Of a stretch of DNA of 64,000 bases, positions 34,001 to 44,300 are shown piece after piece. Position 1 is the first letter of the stretch. Each line of letters begins with the position of its first letter. Source of the DNA: Ustilago trichophora (taxonomy: Eukaryota; Basidiomycota; Ustilaginomycetes; Ustilaginales; Ustilaginaceae); the NCBI GenBank assembly GCA_900323505.1, contig OOIN01000035.1:434001-498000 (forward strand), read 5' to 3'. A model generated the notes under the pieces. It searched no databases. It saw only the letters and a program-made list of their open reading frames with translations, and was not told the DNA's origin. The position numbers were made by a program, and so were the translations under genes.

Positions 34001-34678
34001 GTCGAAGCGGTGTTCGAGGTAGTCCATCGTTCCGAGAGACGAGATGTTGAGCTTGACAGGCTCGTCACCGCGGCCGTAAGCGGACCACGACCACTGGAGT
34101 GTCGAGTTTTCAGGGTTGTCCGAAGTAAAGATGCCAATGTTGACCGTCTCGGAATCGTTGTAGGAGGCTCCAAACTTGAACGCAGCACCGCGGCCCAGCG
34201 AGACGGCAGGCTCAATCTGAGCTCGGAAGGAACCATAGAGAATGTCGCGTCTCCTTGTGACGATTTGAGAGCCGTTGACAATGCGGTGTACAGGTTCAGC
34301 GGGTGAGACTTGGAGCGCTAGAGCATCATCGTTAATGTAGGTATTGTTGTAGCTGACGGCACTGCGGTAAGTGGCGTCAAAGCTGTTCTCCCATTTGTTG
34401 ACTAGGTTGCCGACGAGCGACCATGCTTCCTGACCCTCGCCTGTCTCGCCTGCAGTAGCACCGCCGTAGATGCGAGGCGATTCTGCCGGAAGGGTGACAA
34501 CATCGTTGAATCCAGATTCGTTAAAGTAGGTGATGGTTCGATCTGTCCAAAGTGCGTCTGTGAGCGGGTCTCGGTAGCCGCACTCACATGCTGCCTCGAT
34601 AAGAGGAAGTGAAGATGCTGCGAATACAATCGCTGAAGCGACCAGCGTGGCTGACGCTGATTTGGTGAGAGCCACCAT
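31079..34678 (-). CDS. GH16-like lectin domain fused to acyltransferase-3 membrane domain
   Basis: This 1199-aa intronless gene joins two families. Residues 1-29 are a signal peptide. Residues 30-340 resemble the fungal GH16/concanavalin-A-like fold (CECGYRDPLTDALWTD, GSFRAQIEP, HRFDWQP, ISFEAWSNG) with several N-glycosylation sites. The usual GH16 catalytic E-x-D-x-E strand appears as ETVNIGIFTSD (about 177-187) without that triad, so this part is probably non-catalytic. A helix (about 355-378) is followed by a disordered Ser/Asp-rich linker (about 380-755). The acyltransferase-3 domain (about 760-1180) opens with RRIDYLDGMRGFACFLVSFHH, keeping the family His, and FFMLPSR lies further on. 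A plausible role is acylating surface glycans that the outer domain binds. The ATG at 34678 directly precedes the signal peptide. Confidence 0.85.
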   Translation of the reverse strand: MVALTKSASATLVASAIVFAASSLPLIEAACECGYRDPLTDALWTDRTITYFNESGFNDVVTLPAESPRIYGGATAGETGEGQEAWSLVGNLVNKWENSFDATYRSAVSYNNTYINDDALALQVSPAEPVHRIVNGSQIVTRRRDILYGSFRAQIEPAVSLGRGAAFKFGASYNDSETVNIGIFTSDNPENSTLQWSWSAYGRGDEPVKLNISSLGTMDYLEHRFDWQPRLLQWRNGALNDSANFHSVEKGVNATHLPMTPAPISFEAWSNGEHSQSQGPPLRQPLLTHVRYTRFFFNSSLEERHSQYESQCSAASANADAFCSTDDMSLRGSTTFDLAALNKQKLPKQSFHAPLYGVIAISIAAGVFVMTIAHGLVVRSVKAKDKKRAAAVAAQEKERDAANALSSAEGFVAPPVISTLASKGSSFSDTPPLTPLAAEVNDDKARLFGLTPVGTPGTMSPTHGVVATKPVQLWTSPDLVYGSDTDSDDLSDDDDDSDARSYSSHMELEATPKGLLPRYGSVASLRPPNSLNGHESPFGNGAETPRWIEDMNRAQALPYVAPGFAGEPASSVYSHSLSGHKESSSESTSLKGDYDEVELVDDAQYAHSRNPSSSYLAYPPPASSAGHSTHMTHEQLLSHQRPRGGSFSSMRSAAAASSMYHFQHEGTSRAGSIHEVYGSETHEAFQRPQIIQWQQRDLNAADGEIGALAKPELGDAVGRKARDGAGASVKPPQSFVQSVLRRINDLLFIKGTTQLTSTGARRIDYLDGMRGFACFLVSFHHFMLIYYFGITTPGAAHHYPKFEFWFRSILGPIVVNQGLKLGIFFMLPSRTMTNRYLLKGGLQSMADASVRRIPRLALPVAGAVLANYFLMDVGAFKWVPRLASRTWSTWSYWQNFDNVMVFLDAFISLWWSAPPIQPALVTGYATGVLWTIPVIVQGTWTCMICALVAHEIKNAYKRFTFYALCIALSWYANTWDLFFMAGLVVADLDSKLNYQAKAAKGVPLVPGFVRRGLHLPESLSKLRVHGQVFAWALFLASWTQQYLSQIPTSPGVGFDNREFRLHPDWTTEAPHAWSEDPGISYTDPRVASWVLSFSFFLLTDLSDLLRAFFRLRLWSYIGRHAFAVFLMHGVVWWTWSAWLCLTMLAAGVPYWATILVVFVTSYAMLFVVAECFTATFDYWGGLFSKAVWRSTSGGLGRKV

Positions 34679-37371
34679 ATTGAGCTACGACGGGCCGCCG
34701 CGGGCAATTGTGTCACCTACGACGTGATGTGTGAATGTTCCAGACAGGGGGAGGGAATATGATCGCGACGTCTTGAAGCCCGAACCTAGAGTGATGTGAG
34801 GTGTAGAGGATGAGGTGGTAAAGTGATGGAAGGGAAGGAGGGCGAGGAGATGATCGTGACCAAGTAATCAGGTGTCAGAAAGGAAGAAACGATGGATCTG
34901 AGCGAGAAGGAGGAAGCGAATGGGAAGATTGCGAACGTGAACCACGCAGTGGAGTGGAGGAGCTAGTGGACCGCTGGTGCAAAGACTTGTTGGCCAGCAG
35001 CTTCACCTGGCAAAGATACAGGTAGCCTGTTGCAAACAAAACTTGCAAGCTTTGGCAATCGCAAAGTCTGAGAAACGACTTAGCGTGGTTGGAGTCGAAT
35101 GCGGTGTATGCATGAACTCGGAGCGGGAGGTATACACCGTGAGTTCGACGAAGAGGTGGGAGAATGACCGGCGAGGAGAGAGAGCAGAGAGTGTAAGCTG
35201 GGCAGAGGACTGTATTGATGGCCGAACGTGTCTCGGGAGGTAGAACGCTTGCGAGACTGTTTGCTACAGTTTGTGGTTCGCGGTTGTCTGGGTCTAGAGA
35301 AAGGGGAGAAGATGCGGCTAAGGCCATGTGAAGGTCTATCTCAAGTTTGAGGGAGTTGAATCGTCCAGAAAAAGCAGCCAGCAGGAATAAGGCGATGCCA
35401 TGTTGCACAGGACAGGCGTAAACGATGACGGCAATGCGCCAAAGATAGCAGATCGTAGCATTAGATGAGAGCGACATATGTACGCCACCTGGGCCAGAGA
35501 GCGACTGTTCAATCACTAGTTAGCACGCGCTTTGAAGAGGCGGTGCGACTTGTGGATCCCAATACGGTTTCCAGGGTTGTGGCCGCCTATCGACCTCGAT
35601 GTAACTCTAGACAGGCTTGTGCTGCTTTGCTCTCAGATTGGCAGTCACGCGTGTGCCTTTCCTTCTGTTTCATGCTTCGGCTTTGAAGCAGGGCAAGATC
35701 GGATCAGTCACAGTCACCGGGTACAGCATACGAGCACATAATGATCTTGCAAGCGAACAAAACGGAGGCATTGCAATCGCTCAGGGCTGCATAAGAGTGG
35801 ATTAACGATGGGCTGAAGGACAAAAAAAAAAAGTTTTTGTCTCGGCTGTCAATTTGTAAATTCATTTTAACTGCTAATTTTATTCGCATCACACACATTC
35901 TGACGCACGCCTCTCAAGACCCACGCAAATTTACAGGGCAGCAGAGCTACGGCGTCGAGTTAACCCCTCAATCCAGCTCCTAAGCATACGCGTTGTCTCA
36001 AGCCTACGCAGCCAAGATTGCCGACTTCTGGGTATCACGCTCTGGCCGAAGGCTTCCGAGACTCGCACCGCGACCTTGGCGAGACAAGTATTCTGCATGT
36101 ATCTGTGCCTTTAGGACCTATTGCGTTGGGTTTTGCAATGCATTGCCTTGCCTTGCTGGCTGGCTGGTCCTACTACTGCATGGGTGATGCACGGTGTCTC
36201 CTCATTCCGTCTGCCCTCGTCTGGTTTTGTTTTTTTTTTTTTTCTTTTGGTGTTTGTGAGACAGAAGCATTATTTGTTGTGCTAAATCTACGACAGGCCT
36301 GTTTGTTGTCTTTGGCTGCAGCTCTTACGCCTTTGCAACGCCCGTTCCCCCAATCTCGGACCCCGTTTGCTCATCTCGCAGCGGCCAGGTCTCGCCTAGG
36401 CGCCCAGTCTAACGTTTTCCACCCCTTCCCTCGCTCAGCCTCACCTCCCCCCTTTCACCTTTGCCGAACGCATACAGTTGCGCACACACACATCCTTGGG
36501 CTGCCACCTGCAGCTTCCCTATTTTCTTGGTGTCTTTCCTTAGTTTGCGATGCTCATGAATTCATTTATACAGCAGAGTCCGCTATCTTTGTGACTGTTT
36601 CTCTTGTGCAAGGTTTTCTTTTTTTTTGGTTTTTTTGGGCCTCTAAGTTCACTCGGCGCCGATTCGAGGACAAGGTCACTGCTTCGTTCGTTGATGACTG
36701 TCGTTGCATTGCACAATCGCATACAGAGTTGCCTTGAATAGCCACGACAATTGATAGTGATGCTAAAGTTAAGTCTAAGGCTGCGTAGAGTCCACACCGC
36801 TTTGGGGTATTCGGAGCTCACTGCTACCCGAATCACGGTTTGCAACACACGGTTTCGAGTGACGAGCCGGTCAAAGTGTGTCTTTCTTTTCTTAGCCCTG
36901 TCGCCATCTTGTGATAGTCTGAGCTGAACTGCACCCTCTTCCATCCTGTCAAACCTGGGACTGCCGTCTGAGCCTTGCGAAATCTTTATGCAGTTGGAAA
37001 CTTAGACCGCTCCTTTCATAGCCGCTCTGCCGCCTGTTGTGAGAGTCGGTGCTGGTGGTAGTCTATCCTATCGGCCGCTCCACTTGGTGTCTGCTGCAGC
37101 TGCACATCCTTGTTGCCCACAAGAACCTTTCGTCCGCTCCACACACACACACACATACACACAACATTGATGAGTGCGAGCCAACGTTCTTTCTCGACAC
37201 CATCTACAGAGGTCACTCCCATCAAGGCTCCGTCGTCGAAAACTTCATCCATTCCCTCAAGCTAACCTACATCAATTCGTTCAGCAACAAGACTTGACCG
37301 CTGACTGAGCTAGGACCAACAAGCACAGCGCGCCGTCGCTTTCGGATCTCCACACATATCCATCCTCCACC
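34679..37371. promoter_or_regulatory. Divergent 2.7-kb spacer between the fusion gene and GT2
   Basis: This holds both promoters. It has A/T-rich patches (35820-35880), a CT-rich stretch (about 36330-36480), a poly-T run (36225-36243) and a CA microsatellite 210 bp before the GT2 start. Frames of 200-240 codons exist (minus 34875-35477, plus 36018-36737), but they are low-complexity, lack domains and are not called. No gene is supported. Confidence 0.5.
37141..37163. repeat. (AC)n microsatellite in the GT2 leader
   Basis: About 11 AC units broken by one AT. The tract probably lies in the promoter or 5' leader of the GT2 gene. Confidence 0.85.
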
Positions 37372-38814
37372 ATGGGCACACAATCCGCCATGGGCAGCAG
37401 CCTAGGCAACCTCTCCGCCTTCATCTACGGCTGGACTCCCGTAATCCTCCTCGCCTCCTACTGCGTCTTTTCTTTCTTCTTCTACATTGTCATCCCACCC
37501 ATCCTTCAAGAGGTCCTGTTCTACATCTACCTGGCCTTGCAAACATTCACCTCGCTTTCCGTGTCCACCGAGGCGATGCAGTCCATCCGACCCTCGGTCA
37601 AAGCGCGCCGTGCATTTCGCAAAGCCGCCAAGGAAGGTTGGGGTGAGACTGATAACGGAAAACCTTGGCCCAAGATCGATATTGTTCTCGTGGCATATCT
37701 CCCCAACGAACAAGACATTATCATGCGCCAAGTCCGCTATGCTCTGCGAGAGATCAACTATCCCAATGACAAGCTCATGATCAATCTCGTCTACAACACT
37801 CCCAAACCCATCGAGCCCGTCGAGACCGAACTTCGAGAACTCGAAAAGACACACGCGCGATTGCGCGTCATCAAGGTCCCCAACTCTACGAGTAAAGCGG
37901 ATAACATCAACCACTATCTCTCGCTCGACTACAAGTGCGATATCATCACACTCTACGACACAGACCACTACCCGGATCCCAACGCTCTTCGATGGGTTGC
38001 TCGACGCTTCCTCCAAGGTGGTATTGATATCATCCAGGGAAGGTGCTGCGTGTACAACTACGATGAAACTTGGTTGACTCGTCTAGTGTCAGCAGAGTTC
38101 GACATGATCTACGGTGTCATGCACAGCGGACGAGCTGAAGTGCAAGGCTACGGATTCTTTGGTGGATCCAATGGCCATTGGAACGCCAGTTTGCTCAAGA
38201 CGTTGGGAATGCAGAAGCACATGTTGACCGAGGATATTGACAGTTCGATGCGGGCGATCATCTCTGGTGCTAGGATCGAGTACGATCTCAAGGTATTGTC
38301 TTATGAGCTCGCTCCCGAGACAGTGCCAGCTTTGACCAAGCAGAGGATGAGATGGGCTCAGGGATGGACGCAAGTCGCCTTCCGACATGCTCTCCCCGCC
38401 GTTCGTAGGGGTGCCTACACCGATGATAACGGTTGGAGGTCGCGCATCGGTCTCTTCCAGCTCTTGGTCTACAGAGAGGTCTTTTTCTACATTCAAACTC
38501 AACTGATGTTTGTTCTGATCTCGTCGCTCATCCTCAGCTTGCCTCACCAGGGCCTCAAGGCATGGTTCAACGACTTTGGCGGCTTCGCGTTGGCAATGTG
38601 GGCGCTGGGTGTCAACTTGATCTGTCTGTTTGTCACGATTTGCATCACGCTCAAGAATAGGTCCAACTTCACCCATCCCATGGGTATCGTCGCATTCGGA
38701 TTGCTGACACCCTTCTACTACAGCATCGTCAGCCTCATGTCCATCTTTTGCCACTTTAGGGAGTTTATCAAGTTCGAAAAGTGGAATCCTACCGCGAGGT
38801 CCACCAAGAAGTGA
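37372..38814 (+). CDS. Family 2 glycosyltransferase, processive membrane synthase type
   Basis: This 480-aa membrane glycosyltransferase belongs to family GT2, whose members build polysaccharides from UDP-sugars (cellulose, hyaluronan and glucomannan synthase-like). Two N-terminal helices (about 22-65) precede a cytosolic catalytic domain. That domain has IDIVLVAYLPNEQD (about 102-115), the metal-binding DTD in LYDTDHYPDP (196-198), the TED motif with the likely catalytic Asp (286-288) and the QRMRWAQGW product-channel motif (324-332). At least three C-terminal helices follow. All key residues are present, so it should be active. The first ATG (CCACC-ATGG context) is used. The sugar and product are unknown; a cell-wall or extracellular glycan is the reasonable inference. 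It runs divergently from the GH16-like/acyltransferase fusion. Confidence 0.9.
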   Translation: MGTQSAMGSSLGNLSAFIYGWTPVILLASYCVFSFFFYIVIPPILQEVLFYIYLALQTFTSLSVSTEAMQSIRPSVKARRAFRKAAKEGWGETDNGKPWPKIDIVLVAYLPNEQDIIMRQVRYALREINYPNDKLMINLVYNTPKPIEPVETELRELEKTHARLRVIKVPNSTSKADNINHYLSLDYKCDIITLYDTDHYPDPNALRWVARRFLQGGIDIIQGRCCVYNYDETWLTRLVSAEFDMIYGVMHSGRAEVQGYGFFGGSNGHWNASLLKTLGMQKHMLTEDIDSSMRAIISGARIEYDLKVLSYELAPETVPALTKQRMRWAQGWTQVAFRHALPAVRRGAYTDDNGWRSRIGLFQLLVYREVFFYIQTQLMFVLISSLILSLPHQGLKAWFNDFGGFALAMWALGVNLICLFVTICITLKNRSNFTHPMGIVAFGLLTPFYYSIVSLMSIFCHFREFIKFEKWNPTARSTKK

Positions 38815-39180
38815 TATGGGAGCACTTTGCATTCTCTCTTTTGGATCCGTTGTCTTTGTATAGAGTACCGTATTGCATACATTCATTGCCTCTTTTACCT
38901 GCTTCTGAAAGTGCAAGTGCATGGCCAGGGTCGTTGACTTCGAAGCCACACGGACCTCTTCGTCTCATCACGCATAGCTCGCGATGCTTTCATGTTGCAA
39001 GGCAGCCCACTAGGGCAGCTAGCACAGCTTTCTCATTGCCTTTGGTCGCGCAAGGACCTTCCGCATGAGATTCGTGACTGAGTTACTGTGTCTTGCTGAA
39101 TCCTACCGAGAGCTCAGCCAGTCTGCCCACGCAAACTACGCATGGACCTCTTCATCGTCAACTACGAGTGTCCGCGAGGC
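38815..39180. other. Intergenic region after GT2
   Basis: The 3' flank of GT2, with no recognisable gene or repeat before the TATA-like element at 39181. Confidence 0.4.
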
Positions 39181-39187
39181 TATAAAG
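39181..39187 (+). promoter_or_regulatory. TATA-like element
   Basis: TATAAAG lies 103-109 bp upstream of the ATG at 39290, a workable distance for a fungal core promoter. It is one of the few good TATA matches in this window. Confidence 0.35.
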
Positions 39188-39289
39188 CTTGCCAAGAAGA
39201 GCCATTCCGCCCGTCTTTGACTTTGTACATCCACCCTTAAAACATCGATCTTGACGGACAACCTGCTTGGACAGCTGCATGCTCTCGAC

Positions 39290-39493
39290 ATGTCAAAGCG
39301 TAGCCACAGTGCAGACGTAGCGCAGCAGTCAAACCAAGCCAGCGGGTCCCTTGTCCGGCTCAACACGAGGATCTGGAAGCGTCATCGACCGAGTATCGCT
39401 GAGGAGGCCTCACGATTGGCGTTCGAGCCTAAGCTACCAGCACAGTCGTCGCAGGATCCGCACAAGGAAAGACCAGCACCAGGTCTGTCTTGA
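39290..39493 (+). CDS. Possible small basic protein (67 aa), unknown
   Basis: An ATG frame of 67 codons begins MSKRSHSADVAQQSN and ends ERPAPGLS. It is hydrophilic and rich in Ser, Arg, Gln and Pro, with no signal peptide, helix or known domain. A TATA-like box about 105 bp upstream and a spacing typical of neighbouring genes support it. Shortness and lack of recognisable homology argue against it. I do not recognise the product. Confidence 0.3.
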   Translation: MSKRSHSADVAQQSNQASGSLVRLNTRIWKRHRPSIAEEASRLAFEPKLPAQSSQDPHKERPAPGLS

Positions 39494-40014
39494 ATAAGAT
39501 TTTTAAGACTATAATGTATGCTTCTTGAAATTGAACATTTGCTTGCTTTGTTTTTTGGAGGGTAGGGGATTGTGCAGTTGAATATGCAACACAACGCATC
39601 GCAAATCACCAGAACTCTAAAATGTTGAAATTGGCTGGCTGTGTTGGACGGGATTTCAAAGTGTTTGGATTTTTGGAAATTAGGGGTGCAGGGACTGTTG
39701 GTCGAGTGTTGCTCTGTTGTCTGTGTGCGTGTGTGTGTGTGAACGCGTGTTTTGACTTTCCATTGCGCTGATGTCGAAAGTGACACAGAGCGCATATGGC
39801 ACACGGCCCCTGAATCAGGCTCAACTACTGTACTCTGTGTGGTGCCCGATGGCCATCGACGCTCATGGCAACCAACATCATCCCTCATCTCCACTGCTAG
39901 CAGTGCCATTTTTCCATCCTACGGTTACATCACACGCACGCCTCGCCGTGACACGACATCTGTCAAGATCCTACCTTCCAGCTCTGTTACCCGACGTCAC
40001 AGCGCCATCCCAAC
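39494..40014. other. MOB1 upstream region
   Basis: A 521-bp stretch with a (GT)n tract near 39727-39741. It should contain the MOB1 promoter. No gene is seen; the overlapping minus-strand frame reads through the GT repeat and lacks a domain. Confidence 0.4.
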
Positions 40015-40668
40015 ATGTCGTCCTTCTTTGGTCTGTCCAAGACGCGCACCTTCAAGCCCAAGCGCAACATTCCCGAGGGTACAAAACAGTACCAGCTCAA
40101 ACGCTATGCCGAAGCCACTCTTGGTAGCGGCAACCTCCGCCTCGCCGTAGTGCTTCCCGAAGGTGAAGACATGAACGAATGGCTGGCCGTCAACACGGTC
40201 GATTTTTTCAACCACGTCAACATGCTGTATGGCACCATCACCGAATTTTGCACTTCCTCGGAATGTCCCGTCATGTGTGCCGGTCCACGATTCGAGTATC
40301 ACTGGCAAGATGCCAACTCTGCCCTCTACCGACGCCCTACCAAGATGTCGGCGCCGGAATATGTGGATTGCCTCATGAACTGGGTTCAAGGGCAGTTGGA
40401 TGACGAAGAGCTCTTCCCCAGCAAGATTGGCGTTCCATTCCCAAAGAACTTCCCCGCCGTGGTCAAGTCGATTCTCAGGAGACTCTTCCGTGTTTACGCC
40501 CACATCTACAACCATCACTTTGCCCAGGTGTGCGCACTGAGCATCGAGGCCCATCTCAACACTTCGTATCGACACTTTTTGTTGTTCATCACCGAATTCC
40601 AGCTGGTAGAGCCCAGAGAGCTGGCGCCGTTGGTCGAGCTCAACGAAGCCATCCTCGCAGAAGCATAG
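40015..40668 (+). CDS. MOB1: MOB1 kinase activator (mitotic exit/septation network)
   Basis: This 217-aa protein matches the MOB/phocein family, close to the usual 210-220 aa of MOB1. It activates NDR/LATS-type kinases (Dbf2-Mob1 in yeast) for mitotic exit, cytokinesis and morphogenesis. The zinc site is intact: Cys79 and Cys84 in EFCTSSECPVM, and His163 and His168 in HIYNHH. GPRFEYHW and a DCLMNWVQ-type segment are also typical. The very N-terminus, FFGLSKTRTFKPKRNIPEG, matches the MOB1 class and not MOB2 or phocein. The ATG follows CCCAAC. There is no intron. I expect normal function. Confidence 0.96.
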   Translation: MSSFFGLSKTRTFKPKRNIPEGTKQYQLKRYAEATLGSGNLRLAVVLPEGEDMNEWLAVNTVDFFNHVNMLYGTITEFCTSSECPVMCAGPRFEYHWQDANSALYRRPTKMSAPEYVDCLMNWVQGQLDDEELFPSKIGVPFPKNFPAVVKSILRRLFRVYAHIYNHHFAQVCALSIEAHLNTSYRHFLLFITEFQLVEPRELAPLVELNEAILAEA

Positions 40669-41356
40669 GCCTCATCCCAGCTGTCGACTTTGGACGGAAA
40701 CCTTTACGATCCACTCACGAACCCCCTCACTCACTCTTTCGCTGCCCTTCTAATCTGTATTTTGCGACTTCTTCTTCTTCTTGTCAGATTGTCTCTAAAA
40801 TCTATACGAGCTATACCCATTCACCTTGCTTGCTTTCTGGTCAGGTCCGAGTTGTGTGAAGCAGGGACTTGAGAGGAATGTTGAGCAAGCAGGTTTTTTG
40901 CTATGATGTGTTAAGCTTGACCCAAACAACATGATGTAGCTTGCCCAAAAAAAACAAACAAAGGGAAGAAATTGGCTCGGCTTTCCACGTCTCCATTTTT
41001 TTTTCTTTTTTCTTTTTCTTTTTTAATTGAAATTGTTTCCCGCGCGAAAATTGTCGGAGTCGGGCTCGTGCGCACATATCTGTGCTGCGAATCGGGCGAC
41101 CCTTGCATTGATTCGTATGTGGATTGGGCTGGGCTGTGTTGCTGCCATGGCCATGCAAAGGAGGAGAGCAAACGAGAAAGCCACGTCGAGTTCAACACGC
41201 TGCGCTTTGGCCGGATTGCCTTTCTTCTTCGGCACGTTTTTCCAGACACTTGGCATCGATACCCAACACTTGATTCCATGTCATCACCTTCCATCCCTCT
41301 CATCGTCACACCACCACCATCATCATAATCACCACTCAAGGCTCCGCTATACCATC
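40669..41356. promoter_or_regulatory. SEC7 upstream region
   Basis: A 688-bp spacer with the MOB1 3' flank, a T-rich tract (about 40996-41024) and a CAC/CAT-rich stretch (41305-41337) just before the SEC7 start. The SEC7 frame stays open upstream to about 41027 and includes an in-frame ATG at 41117, so part of this spacer could be coding. Confidence 0.4.
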
Positions 41357-44300
41357 ATGGCGGATCACGAGGTGGATGCCCCCGAGGCATCTTCGAAACC
41401 TCACCTTCCTTCCGCAGGTACCAGCCTTGTAGATCCTCCTGCTACGACACAATCTACAGATGCTACTTCGGAGCAGGTCGAACCAGACCAGGACGACAAG
41501 CCACAACTTCCTATTTCTGCGAAAGATGCTGAGGTAGCCTCTGAGGGAGAAAAGCAACTGTTACCCGCATCGGAAGAGATCCCGTTGGGCGACACCGCAG
41601 CAGCACACGCCGATGAATCCTCAGCGAACCTACCCGGAATCACAATCTCGGATACTTCCGAGAGCCATGCTCCAGAGTCGCAAGAAGCTCAAAATGTCAC
41701 AGCACAATCGTCAGAGGTCAAAGCAGAAACCAAGGAAGAAGCAGAACCTTCGCATACCGTCAGCGGTGAAGCTGCCCAACACAATGTTGATGCTGCTTCA
41801 GTACAGTCAGAGGCCGACACTTCAGCAACAGCCGATGCACCACAGCCGCCGACCAAAGAATCGCTTCCGGAACAAGCCACTCGCCAGACCATCGTCGACA
41901 ACATTAATGCATCCGCAGTCGATCAAGCCCAGCCTACACCGCCTCCTGCTCCCGAAGCTTCTAGCTCCCGAGCAAGCATTGCCAGAACTCGTCGCTCCTC
42001 TTCCGTCTCTACAACAGCCACCGCTGCGACCACAGTCCACTCGCGCTCTAGTCTCAAAAGCTTGAACAAGGGAAGCGCCGTCTTTGTCATTTCCGCCCTC
42101 GAGACCCTCGCCAACTCTAAAGAAGCAAAGAAGGACAAGGAGCTCAAGGAGGCCGCCAATGTTGCTCTCGAAATGGTCAAGACTGCGGCCGCCTATACTG
42201 CATCTCCGCAATCAGCTGACCAGGAACAGCCTGTCTTGGATCCTCGTGTCGTATTTGAACCTCTTCGTCTGGCTTGCAGGACACGCAGCAACAACCTCAC
42301 CATCACCAGTCTCGACTGCATCAGCAAGCTCGTCAGCTACGCCTTCTTTGCCGAGGACGACCCGACACAGGTGGCAAGTGCTATCATTGCTGCCGGGCAG
42401 CCTCCACAGACGCTCGCCGATCTCGTCACAGAGACTGTATGCGACTGCTACCACGAGAACTTGGACGACAAGGTTGCATTGCAGATCATCAAGGCTCTCC
42501 TTGCCTCGGTGCTGTCCACAGTGGTGCATGTCCATCAATCCAGTCTTCTCAAGGCAGTGCGTACCGTCTACAACATCTTCCTCATGAGCAAGTCACCCGC
42601 CAACCAGGCCATTGCTCAGGGCAGTCTCACTCAGATGGTGCATCACGTCTTTGCACGTGTCCCTCGGAGTGGCATCCCCGGCTCTGGTGCCATCTCCACT
42701 TCCAACAGTATGGCAGATGTGACTCAGTCGCGGCCCAACGGAGTTTCTGAATCGCGACGGAGCGAGACGGTAGCTAGCGATGCAAATGGTGGACAACAAG
42801 ACGATTCGGAAGCTGCCAACGGGTCCAACGCAGAGCAAAACGAAAAGATTACGCTCCAGACCTTGGAGAACCGCAAATCGTTCGAGGGCGCCTCGGAGCG
42901 CGATAACGCCGGCAGTCTTGCCAACATGAGCACATCCGAGCTCTTTGTCAAGGACGCCTTCCTGGTTCTTCGCGCCCTTTGCAAGCTCACCATGAAGCCC
43001 CTCGGCGCCGAGAGCGAGCGCGACCTCAAATCCCATGCCATGCGTTCCAAGCTTCTCTCGCTCCATCTCATCCTCACCATCATCCAGTCGCACATGGCCA
43101 TCTTTACCGACCCCAGCGTCATCATTCACAGCACCACCACCGGCGAGCAGACGCAGTTCGTCCAGGCAGTCAAGCAGTACCTCTGCCTCAGTCTCAGTCG
43201 AAACGCCGTCAGCAGCGTCAACCAAGTCTTTGAGATCAGCTGCGAGATCTTTTGGCTCATCCTGGACGGTATGCGTACCAAGCTTAAGAAGGAGATCGAG
43301 GTGTTGCTCAACGAGATCTTTTTGCCCATTTTGGAGATGCGCACCTCGACGGCCAAGCAAAAGTCGATCTTGCTCGGTGTGCTGATTAGGCTGTGTCAGG
43401 ATCCGCAGGCGTTGGTGGAGATCTATCTCAACTACGATTGTGATAGGACGGCATTGGACAACATCTATGAGAGGCTGATGAATGTCATCTCCAAGATCTC
43501 GCAGGCGCATGTTTCGGCGACGGCGGACGGGAAGGGAGAGAAGGAGGGTGCATCTTCGGCTGGGTCAGCGCCTTTGCCCAAGGCGAGCGGCTCGGGACCG
43601 GCGATCCCGCCTACTCTCAGCACGGCCGCCGGTGATATGGGCTCTCAGGATTCGGCAATGTCGTCGTCTACTGCCAACCAGTCGGTGGAAGCGAGACTCA
43701 AGCGTCAGAGTCTCGACTGTCTCTGCTCGGTGCTTCGCTCGTTGGTCGTTTGGTCCAGTCGTGCTTCGGTGCCATCCGAGGCGGCTGGGCAGTATCTCAG
43801 CGGCCACCCTGGCGACAATACCGGCTCACCACGTCCAAGCGAAGACATCCGCATCGGCAATGAGACCATCACCGTCGACAGCGAGAACCTCATGGAGTCC
43901 GGCGGTCACCCCAGCCCCGCCATTGGCGCTCAAGGCCCATCCTCCAATCTCGGCACTGGCGCCGGAGCCGAGATCAGCCGCGGCCAGACTCCCGAGCCCC
44001 AAGATGACCCTAGCCGCTTCGAGAACGCCAAGCAGCGCAAGACGATCCTCCTCGAAGGCATTCGCAAGTTCAACTTCAAACCTAAGCGCGGCATCGACGA
44101 TCTCGTCAAAAACGGCTTCATCCGCTCTCGCGAGCCTGCCGATATTGCCCGCTTCCTGCTGTACGCTGATGGGCTGAGCAAGGCGCAGATCGGCGAGTTC
44201 CTTGGTGAAGGTACACCCGAGAGCAACGCCATCATGCACGCCTTCGTCGACATGATGAACTTTGAAGGTCTCGGATTCACCGATGCGCTCCGGAGGTTCT

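Noticed and set aside
34875..35477. Minus-strand ATG frame of 200 codons upstream of the fusion gene
   Set aside because: It is low-complexity Ser/Leu/Pro-rich sequence without a domain, and probably promoter or leader of the downstream gene.
36018..36737. Plus-strand frame of 239 codons upstream of GT2
   Set aside because: It passes through poly-T and CT-rich promoter sequence, giving Phe and Pro runs; no domain or good start.
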